Assembly: GCA_937907705.1 (NCBI GenBank)
Contig: CALCVP010000012.1
Coordinates: 21,191-85,190, forward strand
DNA from: an uncultured Prevotella sp.
GTDB lineage: Bacteria; Bacteroidota; Bacteroidia; Bacteroidales; Bacteroidaceae
Reading direction: 5' to 3'
Length of the DNA stretch: 64,000 nt
In this document: piece after piece, positions 1 to 9,793 of the stretch
Layout: each line of letters opens with the position of its first letter
Numbering within the stretch: the first letter of the stretch is position 1
Position numbers and translations under genes: made by a program
The notes under the pieces: generated by a model
Told to the model about the DNA's origin: nothing
What the model saw: only the letters and a program-made list of their open reading frames with translations
The model's database searches: none

Positions 1-1139
1 ACCCTATTATGTATCGTATCATACAGACACCTCATCACCGTACAGGCACTAAGTGGCATGCTTATCCTATGTATGATTTTGCTCATGGGCAAAGCGATTA
101 TTTTGAAGGTGTAACCCATTCTATTTGTACCTTGGAGTTCGTACCTCATCGTCCTCTTTATGACAAGTTTATTGATGAATTAAAAATATACAAGGGGGAG
201 GGTGACAATTTACATGATTTCCGCCCCCGTCAGATTGAGTTTAATCGTCTGAATCTTACCTATACGGTGATGAGCAAGCGTAAACTTCATGCCTTGGTAG
301 ATGAGCATTTGGTAAGCGGATGGGACGACCCCCGTATGCCTACCATCTGTGGTATGCGCCGTCGCGGTTATTCTCCAGACAGCATCAAAAACTTTATAAA
401 GAGTATCGGCTATACAAAGTTTGATGCACTCAATGATGTGGCATTGCTTGAGGCTGCGGTGCGTGATGATTTGAACAAGCGCGCTATTAGAGTATCTGCT
501 GTTGTAAATCCTGTAAAATTGGTAATTACCAATTATCCTGATGGTAAGGCAGAAGAGATGGAGGCTATTAACAATCCTGAGAATGAATCTGATGGTTCTC
601 ATACCATTACCTTTACCAAGAATTTGTGGATCGAGCGTGATGACTTTATGGAAGATGCTCCTAAAAAGTTCTTCCGTATGACACCTGGTAAGGAGGTAAG
701 GCTCAAAAATGCATATATTGTAAAGTGTACAGGCTGTACCAAAGATGCAGATGGTAATATTATGGAGATTCAGGCTGAATATGATCCTAACAGCCGAAGC
801 GGGATGGAAGGAGCTAACCGCAAGGTGAAGGGTACATTACATTGGGTAAGTGCAGACCACTGCAAGCAGGCTGAAGTAAGGGAATACGACAGGCTCTTCA
901 ATGTAGAAAACCCATCTGCGGATGACAGAGATTTTAGAGAATTGCTGAATCCTCAATCTCTTACTATTAGAACTCACTGTTATGTTGAAAATTTTGCAGC
1001 AGAGCGCAAACCAGGAGAATATTTGCAGTTCCAACGCATAGGATACTTTATGGCTGATTTGGATTCTACAGCAGACCACCTTGTATTCAACAAGACAGTT
1101 GGTCTGAAAGATACTTGGTCAAAAATTAAGAAAGGATAG
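1..1139 (+). CDS. glnS: Glutaminyl-tRNA synthetase, 3' part (5' end outside window)
   Basis: Charges tRNA-Gln with glutamine in the cytoplasm. The frame is open from the first bases of the window, so this is the carboxy-terminal ~378 codons; GlnRS is usually ~550-570 residues, so the amino-terminal part with the HIGH signature is missing. Visible and colinear with bacterial GlnRS: the YPMYDFAH stretch of the class I catalytic core, the VMSKRKL motif (KMSKS equivalent, coding near 270), GWDDPRMPT just after it, then the beta-barrel anticodon-binding region ending in FNKTVGLKDTWSK. The stop is TAG at 1137-1139, five bases before the next gene's ATG, suggesting co-transcription. Family assignment is secure. 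Confidence 0.97.
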   Translation, partial: PIMYRIIQTPHHRTGTKWHAYPMYDFAHGQSDYFEGVTHSICTLEFVPHRPLYDKFIDELKIYKGEGDNLHDFRPRQIEFNRLNLTYTVMSKRKLHALVDEHLVSGWDDPRMPTICGMRRRGYSPDSIKNFIKSIGYTKFDALNDVALLEAAVRDDLNKRAIRVSAVVNPVKLVITNYPDGKAEEMEAINNPENESDGSHTITFTKNLWIERDDFMEDAPKKFFRMTPGKEVRLKNAYIVKCTGCTKDADGNIMEIQAEYDPNSRSGMEGANRKVKGTLHWVSADHCKQAEVREYDRLFNVENPSADDRDFRELLNPQSLTIRTHCYVENFAAERKPGEYLQFQRIGYFMADLDSTADHLVFNKTVGLKDTWSKIKKG

Positions 1140-1144
1140 ACGAA

Positions 1145-2566
1145 ATGCCATATAATGACGATTATTTTAACTCAAAAAGTTTTAGGTGTCTTTTGGAAAA
1201 GTTTAGGAAGAGTGAACAAAATATGATTCATTCTATCTTTGATCCAGAGGAATATGTAGATTTGGCGGAATATTTTTATAATAATAACCAAAAAAGTAAA
1301 GGGTATAAGATAATCGACTTGGCTTTGCAGATATATCCGGGAGCTTTGTCACCACTTCTTTTTAAAGCAAGGGTGGAGCTCCTGGATAATAACAATCCTG
1401 TAAGGGCAGCTTGGTATGTTGAGCAAATTGAAGATAAATCTGACCTTGAATATATTTATATTAAAGGTGAAATTATGGTAGCCCAAAAACAAATAGAAGA
1501 AGCTGACAATTATTATGAACAGCATTACATAACACTTGATGCGGAAGAAAAATCTTATTATGAAATAGATATATCCAATATATTCTTTGATTATGAAGTT
1601 ATAGATAAAGGATTAAAATGGTTTGCGCGTTGCAGTAATAAGCAACTGTTAGAGTATATGGAGCTTGAAGCCAAAGTAGAAATGATTAAAGGCAACTTCA
1701 AGTCAAGTCAGAAACTCTATAACAAGCTGATTGATAACAATCCTTTTAATATACAATATTGGAATTCGCTGGCCTCTTCTCAATTTTTTAATGACGAGAT
1801 AGAGGAGGCTATATCCAGTAGTGAATATTCCATAGCTATTAATCCTGATAACGCAGCAGCATTGCTTAATAAAGCTAATGGACTGTATAAACTTGGCAAC
1901 TATGAGGAAGCATTGAAATATTATATACGATATAATCGCATTAATACTGCTGACGAAAGTGGCGAAATTTTGATAGGATTGTGTTACTTACTGCTTGAGA
2001 AGTTTGAGGATGCTATTTCTTTCTTGAGTAAAGCTGCTATGCATTGTGAGAAAAATTCGCCCAATTTGGTGGATATCTATAAAGACTTATCTTATGCTAT
2101 GTGCCGACTTGGTCGTATTGACGAGGGGCTTGCTATGCTTGATAAAATGGACGAAATAGTAAAGAATCCTAATGACTTGTTGGTAAATAAAGGCATCATT
2201 CTTATAGGGTGTGGGCACTTTGATAAAGCTAAGAAATATTTTGTAAAGGCGTTGAAACAGTCAAATTATGACCGTAATATCTTTTTGAAAATAGCCATTA
2301 CAGTTTACGAAAGCGGTGATCCAACCTTGGCTTACCGTATGTTTACCACTGTTTATAAGCAAAACGAACATTGGTATAAGGGCTATGCGTTTTATGCCGC
2401 TTGTTGCCACGATTTAAATAAAAAAGAGGAATTTCTGCAGAGCTTGCGGTTGGCAGTTAAATATACGCCCTATGAAACGCAAGAGGTGCTTGGAGTACTG
2501 TTTCCTGATAAAATGCCCGTGGAAGAATATTATGATTATATGCGCCAAAAGCTTCAGCATAAGTAG
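1145..2566 (+). CDS. Tetratricopeptide-repeat protein
   Basis: A 473-residue protein built almost entirely of TPR-like helical pairs; clear units include residues around 230-265 (AISSSEYSIAINPDNAAALL) and several later ones. There is no signal peptide and no membrane segment, so it is probably cytoplasmic and probably a scaffold for protein-protein contacts. It starts five bases after the glnS stop and is likely in the same transcript, but this gives little clue to its partner. Function unknown. The tail is acidic/aromatic (residues ~455-465) and not typical of a TPR. Base composition matches its AT-rich surroundings. Confidence 0.85.
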   Translation: MPYNDDYFNSKSFRCLLEKFRKSEQNMIHSIFDPEEYVDLAEYFYNNNQKSKGYKIIDLALQIYPGALSPLLFKARVELLDNNNPVRAAWYVEQIEDKSDLEYIYIKGEIMVAQKQIEEADNYYEQHYITLDAEEKSYYEIDISNIFFDYEVIDKGLKWFARCSNKQLLEYMELEAKVEMIKGNFKSSQKLYNKLIDNNPFNIQYWNSLASSQFFNDEIEEAISSSEYSIAINPDNAAALLNKANGLYKLGNYEEALKYYIRYNRINTADESGEILIGLCYLLLEKFEDAISFLSKAAMHCEKNSPNLVDIYKDLSYAMCRLGRIDEGLAMLDKMDEIVKNPNDLLVNKGIILIGCGHFDKAKKYFVKALKQSNYDRNIFLKIAITVYESGDPTLAYRMFTTVYKQNEHWYKGYAFYAACCHDLNKKEEFLQSLRLAVKYTPYETQEVLGVLFPDKMPVEEYYDYMRQKLQHK

Positions 2567-2708
2567 GCACATAGCACATCATGTGTGTATGTAGGCGTTT
2601 CTTAGTTGTGTATGCTTCCTTGATTTCATCCGTGATATTACGAATAGAATAAGGTTATTATGATATTGATGCAAAACCATTAATCTTTCTAACCTCAATG
2701 GGTAGTAA

Positions 2709-3950
2709 TCATTTATATTGTAATTGACGGAATCCAACCAGTTGGTCTGTCCTTTCTCCCTGTCCTTTATAGTAAACCAGTATTTGGTATTTATTTTCTG
2801 TTTGATAGAAGCTCCCTTCTGACGGCATAATTAGGCTTTTGCCATTATTGCGGCATAGAAATTGGTAAGAATAGTAGCCCTGCTTTTGAAGTATTTTACA
2901 TTCATAGCATTTTTCTGCTGCATTATATGTCATTTTGTATTGTGGAGAGAACTGGTTGATAGTCCATGCTCCGTTAATATACACGTCATCAGTAGGCAAT
3001 GGGTCTGTCATCAGCCTATAATGAATCCATGCATAGTCTGAGGCATAATCGTTTTCAATATTATTGCTGTTACGAATATAAAAAGCGCCATTGGCATCTT
3101 CGTCATAGATATAATTGTAGCGAGGCTCACAAACAAAGGGATATACATGATAATCATTGCCGTCCCATGCTATATGGTCAATACCCATAGTAGGATGCGT
3201 GACATCCAGAAATTCAAACTTATGATATTCGTTGCCAGCTTCAAATATCAAGTCTTTATTGTGGTCCCATTTTAAGACCTGTGCAGATATAAACTGTGGC
3301 CTTGATGGAACTTTTACATTATCCCATCTGCCATTTTGTAGTACAAATGTTTTGATTTGTTCTTGAGGATTTATCGCTTTAAGTTGGGAATAATTGACTT
3401 CAAAGGAAACTTGCTGATGCTTATTGTTCATGTCAATATCGGTATTGCTTGTAACTGACATGCTGATAGAAACTTTAGAATTAATGACCATGAAGCAAGC
3501 GGTAAGGACGGGTTGATTGTTATTGTTTTCGTCATATACTGTGAGTTTGTAGTTACCGCTTAATTTTATATTGCATTGTGAATTGGGTATGCAAAATTTG
3601 TAATGGGTATACAATATATTGGTATTGACTGACTCTTGGCTGTCATCAATGGTATTCCCGTCAGCAAATCCATCAATATAATCGCTGGAAAATAATTGGT
3701 CAGATTCTTTCCAGTCTGCTTCGCAGTGTACCAACTTGTATGCATACCTATGGTAGGTATGCGTTAAATCGTCGAATGAAATGTTGATTCTTTCATCTGT
3801 ATTAAGTTGAATAACAGGCATAGATAGCCAATTATCATCAGCTACGACTTGCAAGGATTTAATATTGTTATCGTATATCTCATGATTTTGTGATAAACAA
3901 TGATATGTATGTAACAAGAGAGCAGCTATTATAAATGTGGCTTTCTTCAT
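2709..3950 (-). CDS. DUF5103 / type IX secretion plug-like protein
   Basis: Secreted or outer-membrane-associated protein of ~413 residues. The start is placed at MKKATFIIAALLL (3950), which gives a clean signal peptide; an upstream ATG at 3962 would add only four residues. The body matches the Bacteroidetes DUF5103 family: amino-terminal YDNNIKSLQV, 'HRYAYKLVHCEADWK', 'YTHYKFCIPN', and a carboxy-terminal half with 'YNYIYDEDANGAFYIRN' and 'VYINGAWT'. A member of this family in Flavobacterium (Plug) was found bound to the SprA translocon of the type IX secretion system; this transfer of role is by family only. It lies 33 bases downstream of the PP2C-like gene on the same strand. Confidence 0.8.
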   Translation of the reverse strand: MKKATFIIAALLLHTYHCLSQNHEIYDNNIKSLQVVADDNWLSMPVIQLNTDERINISFDDLTHTYHRYAYKLVHCEADWKESDQLFSSDYIDGFADGNTIDDSQESVNTNILYTHYKFCIPNSQCNIKLSGNYKLTVYDENNNNQPVLTACFMVINSKVSISMSVTSNTDIDMNNKHQQVSFEVNYSQLKAINPQEQIKTFVLQNGRWDNVKVPSRPQFISAQVLKWDHNKDLIFEAGNEYHKFEFLDVTHPTMGIDHIAWDGNDYHVYPFVCEPRYNYIYDEDANGAFYIRNSNNIENDYASDYAWIHYRLMTDPLPTDDVYINGAWTINQFSPQYKMTYNAAEKCYECKILQKQGYYSYQFLCRNNGKSLIMPSEGSFYQTENKYQILVYYKGQGERTDQLVGFRQLQYK

Positions 3951-3983
3951 AAGCAGTTCCAAATATAATTTTATAATCGAGTT

Positions 3984-4802
3984 TTAAATTCGAAATCTTA
4001 TATAACTTCTGTCATCAAAAGATTTATTCCCTTCTTTAAAACCTTTTGTAGCTTTGAATAAATGAATACATAAAGGGTCTGTTTGCAGTATATCTTGTAA
4101 AATTGTTTCACTTGCTGCAAGCGTTGGTTTCAGTATAGGATAGCCATCACTGGCCAAAACAATCTGTTGAACATCATCTGGAAGACTAACTATTTTTACC
4201 TTTGACATTGGAATGTTAAAGCCATCTATTACTGCATAATCTATGTTTTGGCGTTGCATGCATTTGACGAGTTCACCTATAATAGCTTGTCTTCCAATGT
4301 CATTATCTCTTAATGAGTCTATGCTGACATGATCTTGTGTGATGGCTTTTTCTAAAATTGCAGCACGCTTTCTTGCTATAAAAACTTCTTGTGGCTTTGT
4401 ATTGTCATAGTGCTTGTTATCCACAAGAGCTTGGCAATCGCCTATAAGCCATAATTGCTTGTAGTAATCAGAATAAATTACTAAACTGGCTGTTAGCCTT
4501 TCTTCAGGGTGGGCAATAAGCTTGTTTGTATCTATTCCATATTTTTGGTAAACAGCATTAATGGCTTGGGTTAAGCCTGTACATAGCGATGACACAGAGG
4601 TATCAGCAGGTAAATCTTGTAGATACCTGCTGATAATCTGCATACAAGTGAATCCATTTTCTTGACCTGTTATTATTTGCTGTCTGGTTTTGCTCGTACT
4701 TCCATCAATAACTGCCACGAAATGAGGATTAATAACGATTCCGTCTTCGCATGTTTCTGGACTTTTCTTTCCGATTATGCATTTCTCTATAATGTTTATC
4801 AT
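3984..4802 (-). CDS. PP2C-like protein phosphatase
   Basis: A 272-residue cytoplasmic protein with the ordered acidic motifs of the metal-dependent PP2C fold: VAVIDGSTSK (D33-G34), WLIGDCQAL near residue 120, VLASDGYPIL near 215 and DDRSYIRF close to the end (D263/D264). These are the metal-binding positions of PP2C-type Ser/Thr phosphatases, but overall similarity is low and the substrate is unknown. The start lies 74 bases inside the 3' end of ygiQ; a later start would remove the first PP2C motif, so the overlap appears genuine and suggests translational coupling. It is followed by the DUF5103 gene. It could also be a catalytically divergent member. Confidence 0.68.
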   Translation of the reverse strand: MINIIEKCIIGKKSPETCEDGIVINPHFVAVIDGSTSKTRQQIITGQENGFTCMQIISRYLQDLPADTSVSSLCTGLTQAINAVYQKYGIDTNKLIAHPEERLTASLVIYSDYYKQLWLIGDCQALVDNKHYDNTKPQEVFIARKRAAILEKAITQDHVSIDSLRDNDIGRQAIIGELVKCMQRQNIDYAVIDGFNIPMSKVKIVSLPDDVQQIVLASDGYPILKPTLAASETILQDILQTDPLCIHLFKATKGFKEGNKSFDDRSYIRFRI

Positions 4803-6768
4803 TGCTCTCGCTTTGTTTTACTGCGTTATTATTTCCAGTAGTATTGATTCTTTTCCCAACTTTTATGTTCTCATTTTTACGAGAAGCGGTGGTCTTATAT
4901 GTCCTGCCATTTTGTGATGTTTGGGTGTATGGAGGTACATAGTTGCCTTGGTATAATTTTTTTATTAAGTCAGGTCTGCCTATTCGTTTTAGCTCTTTTT
5001 CTATATTTTTTCTTTCTTCAGGCTTATACCAAAAGAAAAATTCTCGTTGTGCCAATTTCTCTTTTGACGTTTTAGCTGAGAAAATGGGTTCAAGAGTATA
5101 AGGATGATATCCTGTATACCATGTTTCCGTGCTTACTGTCATTGGAGTGGGGGTGAAATCTTGTACTTGTTCCAAATGAAAATTCAGTTTCTTGGTAATT
5201 GCAGCCAATTCTGCCATATCCTCTTCGTGGCAGCCAGGGTGACTACTTATGAAGTAAGGAATTATTTGTTGTCTGAGATTTTCTTTGCTGTTGATGGTAT
5301 CAAATATCTTTTTAAACTCTTCAAACAGTTTGAAAGAAGGCTTGCGCATTAATTGAAGCACTCTGTCCGAGGTATGTTCGGGAGCTACTTTTAGTCGTCC
5401 ACTTACATGATGGCAAATGAGTTCGTGTATATATTTCTTTGCTGCTACGTTGCAAACCTCATCATTGCTTTTGTGCAGTAAAAGGTCATATCTGACACCA
5501 CTACCTATAAAGCTCTTTTTGATACCTGGTATAGAATCAACAGCTTTATATATTTCTAATAAAGGTGTATGATCGGTATTTAAATTTGGACATATCTGTG
5601 GATGTATGCAAGATGGACGTTTGCAATGTTCACATGCTTTATGATTGCGTCCTCCCATTTTGTACATGTTGGCAGATGGACCTCCAAGGTCGCTGATATA
5701 TCCTTTAAAGTCTGGCATTTGAAGTACTTTATGTACCTCTTTTATGATGCTTTCCTTACTTCTGGAGACAATGAATTTTCCTTGGTGTGCACTGATAGTG
5801 CAAAATGCGCAGCCACCAAAGCAACCTCTGTGAATATTTACAGAGAATTTTATCATTTCATAAGCGGGTATTCGTTTCCCTTTGTATTTAGGATGGGGTA
5901 GGCGTGTATAAGGTAAATCATAATAATAGTCAATTTCCCTTGTACTCATAGCCGGATAAGGTGGATTAACTACTGTGTATTTGTTATTTACCTCTTGCAA
6001 TAATCGTTGGGCATGGAGCTTGTTAGACTCTTCCTCTATATGTTTGAAGTTTTCAGCTTCGTATTTTCGGTTTTGCAGACATTCTTCATGAGAGTGAAGT
6101 ATGATATCATCATCTTTTATTCCATCAAGAATATCATCTTTTGAAGCTAAATATACAGTTTGTGGTATCTCCTTAATGTCGTGTATATTTCTGCCTTTTA
6201 ATAGCTCATTGCATAGCGCGGTAATAGGCTTTTCACCCATTCCATATATGATAAGATTGGCTCCAGAGTCGCACAATATACATTTTTTTAACTCATTTTT
6301 CCAATAATCATAATGAGTTAAACGGCGTAGTGAAGCTTCAATACCTCCTAAAACCACAGGCACATCAGGGTAAAGCCGTTTTAGAATTTTTGTATATACT
6401 ATTGTCGGATATTCGGGTCTGCAATCATGTCTGCCGTCAGGACTATAAGCATCTTCAGAACGAAGCCTACGGTTGGCTGTATATTTATTGACCATGGAAT
6501 CCATACATCCAGGTGCAATACCGAAGAATAGTTTAGGTCGTCCTAATTTTTTAAAGTCGCGGTAGTCTCCGTGCCAATCTGGTTGTGGAACTATGGCTAC
6601 ACGTAGCCCAATAGCCTCAAGGGTACGGCCTATAACGGCCGCACCAAAGGATGGATGATCAATGTATGCATCGCCAGAGAAAAGAATGACATCCAGTTCA
6701 TTCCAGCCTCTGAGTTCTACTTCTTTTTTTGTAGTTGGTAACCAGTCTGTTAGCCTATAATTATTCAT
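4729..6768 (-). CDS. ygiQ: YgiQ-family radical SAM protein (UPF0313)
   Basis: A 679-residue protein of the YgiQ radical-SAM family, whose reaction is not established. Domain order is as in the family: amino-terminal B12-binding-like segment (DVILFSGDAYIDHPSFG, residues ~27-43), then the radical SAM core with RGCFGGCAFCTISAHQG, i.e. a CxxxCxxC cluster motif near residue 320, then a second Cys-rich stretch (CEHCKRPSCIHPQIC, near 385) and the family's YHPYTLEPIFS segment. The last ~60 residues are basic and low-complexity and overlap the PP2C-like gene. The start MNNYRLTDWLP overlaps by 8 bases the end of the interrupted small gene upstream. Confidence 0.93.
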   Translation of the reverse strand: MNNYRLTDWLPTTKKEVELRGWNELDVILFSGDAYIDHPSFGAAVIGRTLEAIGLRVAIVPQPDWHGDYRDFKKLGRPKLFFGIAPGCMDSMVNKYTANRRLRSEDAYSPDGRHDCRPEYPTIVYTKILKRLYPDVPVVLGGIEASLRRLTHYDYWKNELKKCILCDSGANLIIYGMGEKPITALCNELLKGRNIHDIKEIPQTVYLASKDDILDGIKDDDIILHSHEECLQNRKYEAENFKHIEEESNKLHAQRLLQEVNNKYTVVNPPYPAMSTREIDYYYDLPYTRLPHPKYKGKRIPAYEMIKFSVNIHRGCFGGCAFCTISAHQGKFIVSRSKESIIKEVHKVLQMPDFKGYISDLGGPSANMYKMGGRNHKACEHCKRPSCIHPQICPNLNTDHTPLLEIYKAVDSIPGIKKSFIGSGVRYDLLLHKSNDEVCNVAAKKYIHELICHHVSGRLKVAPEHTSDRVLQLMRKPSFKLFEEFKKIFDTINSKENLRQQIIPYFISSHPGCHEEDMAELAAITKKLNFHLEQVQDFTPTPMTVSTETWYTGYHPYTLEPIFSAKTSKEKLAQREFFFWYKPEERKNIEKELKRIGRPDLIKKLYQGNYVPPYTQTSQNGRTYKTTASRKNENIKVGKRINTTGNNNAVKQSESNDKHYREMHNRKEKSRNMRRRNRY

Positions 6769-7099
6769 TTATCTTCTTTTCGTCAACTTCTTTGTTAGGC
6801 TTATTGCTTTCCCATTTAATAAATAATAATACGAGTTGATGAAGGCCAAATGCTTTCATATTGCTGTTGTAAATGACATCAAGGCATAAATCAAGAAGGT
6901 CTTTGGTGCCTTGCTCGTCAGATTAAAGAATAGAACGTACATTGAGCTTCAATTTGTCCAGTACAGATTCATCTATGATGCCATTGCTGTCTATAAGATT
7001 CTTTAAAAGAGAATACTTTTCAATTGTCTGAAGGTGTTTCTCTGTAATTGTTATATTCCTTGTACCAGATACATTGGTTTGAATTTTGTATGTTTCCAT
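6761..7099 (-). pseudogene. Small gene interrupted by one in-frame TAA
   Basis: From the ATG at 7099 a 58-codon frame runs to a TAA at 6923-6925. The same frame stays open after this stop for 53 more codons (starting SDEQGTKDLL, with LVLLFIKW near the end) to a TAA at 6761-6763, which overlaps the ygiQ start by 8 bases. Read as one unit it would be ~112 residues and fill the gap between its neighbours, so I treat it as a single gene broken by a nonsense codon. The first half (METYKIQT...ITITEKHLQTIEKYSLLKNL) has coding-like composition. I recognise no family. Alternatives: sequencing error, read-through, or only the 58-residue protein being made. Confidence 0.6.
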
Positions 7100-7151
7100 A
7101 TTATTTAGTTGTTATAGTGTGAATATTATTGCTGCATTGCAATATTGATTT

Positions 7152-9788
7152 TCATTTGCGTTTTAATAAAAAATTGAGAATGCCTTGCATGAGTGATGCC
7201 TGCATTTTAGCGGATTTAATACATTCAAATGGAAAGCTCATGGCTAAAGTATTGTTTGCATTACCTTGATAAGCTACGCAAACAGATTTTCCATCATCCG
7301 CAGTCAAAGCACAAAATGCAGGGAAAACAGGCGAAATAAGATCGATAGATGTACAAGCATAATGATCTTCATTGAGCCTTGTATATATATCAAATTGGCT
7401 ATTCATTCCGACTACAATGTTGTTGTTTTGCAGTTTGCTGTTTCCACTCAGTTGAAGGTGTAATATGTTTTCAAGAAATTGTTTTTCCTTTTCACTTGTC
7501 ATATCACTTGCAATGAAAGCACCGCTGACCAATATATTACCTTGGCTTTTATAGTATTGTGCAATTTTTTTTTGCAACTCTTCACTGAAAGTCTTGTAAT
7601 ATCTTGTTGCATGGCCATCATTTTTCTCTAATCCAAGTATTAAGTCAATACAATCATATTGGTTTATATTGATTTTATCTTTTTCCACAGCCATCTTGGA
7701 GCAACTTACAATATTATACTTATTATTAGCCATGATAGCTTTAGCATGTATGGGTACATAATTAAACTCATTACCCATAATAATAGTGCCTTCTAACTCA
7801 TTGCCGCTATATCCCAGTCCATTGAGACCTTCTTTTCCTATTTTTGTTTTATCAAAGCATATTTGTGCTCCACAAAATCCTGGCATTTTTCCATAGTTTA
7901 CGCCAATGTCTTCATTAATATCAAATCCTTGACTAAAGCTGTCATCTATCACGGCTGGTGATGATAGCCTATTAAATCCATTGATGATAAGAATGTTCTT
8001 TGCTGTAGCGGAATGATATACAGCAGAGAGAATTTCAGAAGTAAAACTTTCGCCTCCTTCATTAACAGCAGAAACCTTAAAGTTGTATAGTATATCAGGA
8101 CGAAGCTTGATCTTGCATGCATTGCTTTTGATGGAAATGCCATTGTCAAAATCAGAGCTTCCCGTAGCAGTGTATAAGATAAATGATTTTGCCTGAGCTG
8201 TAGACTCGTACTTATCTGATTGTGCATCCCATTTCAACAAGATTGTATCGTTTTTTAAAAAACAAATTCTAAAATTGTGAGGAGCCAATGGTGTTACCGC
8301 ATACGCTTTGTCATGCTGTTTTGCTATGTGTTTTAAAATTGTTTTATAGATACTTCTTGCCATGTCAAACCTAAAGTTTGGATCTTGTCCTAACCGCATA
8401 TCTGGAAAGTTCTGATGAGACATGGTTTCTAAAATAGCAGATGTCATATATGGGCATCGAGTTTCCGAATAATTCCTGTCGTATAAATCTCTTTTATTCC
8501 ATTTACCATATATTTCTTCCATTTCGCTACTGACATTATTAAGTAGCTTTGATGCAAACTTCTTGGACAAATCTCTTGGTAATCCTGATGGGTATCTGGC
8601 TCCTTCTTCTTTTGTTGTGCAAATGGCTAATGTGCCAAAAATAGATTTGTAGTCATTTGTAACCCCTGCATCACTATGCACAGCTAATGACAATTCTATA
8701 GGAACGTTTAAACCTCCGTAATTTGGAAGAAAACAAGAACCTCCAGCTAACCAATTTGTCATGTATGATCTTGCATTGATGTCTTCTTTATAATCATCAG
8801 TGCCGTCTTTTGAATAGCAAATGCTGTCTGGAGCGCCAGCCCACTGTGTATAATAGCGTGAGCCTTCCAAAAAGCGAGGTAAACCACTCGTTTTGCCATT
8901 CCTGCTAATATTGCCCATGCCTCCACCAAAGCGAACGGCATCTGCCGTAACGACACCATTGTATGCACTCTCATTTGAAAGGACAACCCTATTTTTAGGT
9001 GAACAGCCTTTGTCAAAGTCAAATGTTCCTAAGTAAACCCATGTGCCACCTCCCATTCTTTGATTAACATTAAAAATGGTTTTACTGCCTTTGTGGTATA
9101 CAGTATATTGGGCATCTGGTACATTCTCCGTCGTTTCTGGGTAGCTTACATAAACAGCATACTTATCGGCCTTTTCAAAATTAGGTTGGTATGATATCTC
9201 ACAGGTCTTAGTAATAGATGCTTTTGCTTTGCGAGTAGTTCCTTGCTTAAACGGATTTTGTCTATCAACAATTATCGTAGTATTGCATTTGAAGCCAGGT
9301 ATATTGGCATTAGTCCACATGTTATCTATACCTAATTCTGTGTAATAAGGTAATAGCACTTTATTATCGTTATCAATAATATATTCTTTTTTTTGCCAAT
9401 CTCTTTCTCTTGGTGTAAATACAATAGCTCCTGCTTTCTCAAGCATAGGTATTAAGTATGGAATTACAATGGTTTGTGTAAACAAGTCTTCTGTTGTGCA
9501 AAATAGTTTAGGCCTTTGCCAAGTCCATTCATCTGTTTTTTGATTATAATATTTTCCATGGCTTGCCCATAAAGATAAATGCTTGTTTTGTAATCCTTTA
9601 GTAATGTTGATAGGCTTAGATGCGTTAGTTACCCATGGCGTGCCTTGATATTCAATATCTTTGATTTGTTCTTTATTGGATATGTTGTCTGTTCTTTTTT
9701 GAGAATGCAATGCCTTTTTATGGGTTCCACAATCGACCAATAAAAGACAGACAATAATAATTATAATGTGAAAAAGACCTTTTTTCAT
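7152..9788 (-). CDS. Lipoprotein with amidase-like, golvesin-like and fibronectin type III segments ('xanthan lyase' family)
   Basis: An 878-residue predicted lipoprotein: signal sequence with lipobox LLLVDC (Cys near residue 20). Visible parts in order: an amino-terminal region with HLSLWASHGKYYNQ (residues ~70-85) and TPRERDW, a golvesin-like beta-sandwich (~180-290; VYHKGSKTIFNVNQRMGGG then WVYLGTFDF), a zinc-amidase-like part (LSLAVHSDAGVT, ~375, and ETRCPYMTSAILETMSHQN, ~455), a fibronectin type III segment (~510-590) and a carboxy-terminal Rossmann-like region. Bacteroidetes databases often label this architecture xanthan lyase, without proof. A peptidoglycan or surface-glycan role is an inference. 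The plsC-like gene ends five bases upstream. Confidence 0.78.
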   Translation of the reverse strand: MKKGLFHIIIIIVCLLLVDCGTHKKALHSQKRTDNISNKEQIKDIEYQGTPWVTNASKPINITKGLQNKHLSLWASHGKYYNQKTDEWTWQRPKLFCTTEDLFTQTIVIPYLIPMLEKAGAIVFTPRERDWQKKEYIIDNDNKVLLPYYTELGIDNMWTNANIPGFKCNTTIIVDRQNPFKQGTTRKAKASITKTCEISYQPNFEKADKYAVYVSYPETTENVPDAQYTVYHKGSKTIFNVNQRMGGGTWVYLGTFDFDKGCSPKNRVVLSNESAYNGVVTADAVRFGGGMGNISRNGKTSGLPRFLEGSRYYTQWAGAPDSICYSKDGTDDYKEDINARSYMTNWLAGGSCFLPNYGGLNVPIELSLAVHSDAGVTNDYKSIFGTLAICTTKEEGARYPSGLPRDLSKKFASKLLNNVSSEMEEIYGKWNKRDLYDRNYSETRCPYMTSAILETMSHQNFPDMRLGQDPNFRFDMARSIYKTILKHIAKQHDKAYAVTPLAPHNFRICFLKNDTILLKWDAQSDKYESTAQAKSFILYTATGSSDFDNGISIKSNACKIKLRPDILYNFKVSAVNEGGESFTSEILSAVYHSATAKNILIINGFNRLSSPAVIDDSFSQGFDINEDIGVNYGKMPGFCGAQICFDKTKIGKEGLNGLGYSGNELEGTIIMGNEFNYVPIHAKAIMANNKYNIVSCSKMAVEKDKININQYDCIDLILGLEKNDGHATRYYKTFSEELQKKIAQYYKSQGNILVSGAFIASDMTSEKEKQFLENILHLQLSGNSKLQNNNIVVGMNSQFDIYTRLNEDHYACTSIDLISPVFPAFCALTADDGKSVCVAYQGNANNTLAMSFPFECIKSAKMQASLMQGILNFLLKRK

Positions 9789-9793
9789 TTTAA

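Noticed and set aside
2562..2605. TAAGTAGG after the TPR gene as another dispersed repeat copy
   Set aside because: Only eight bases agree and there is no matching right end.
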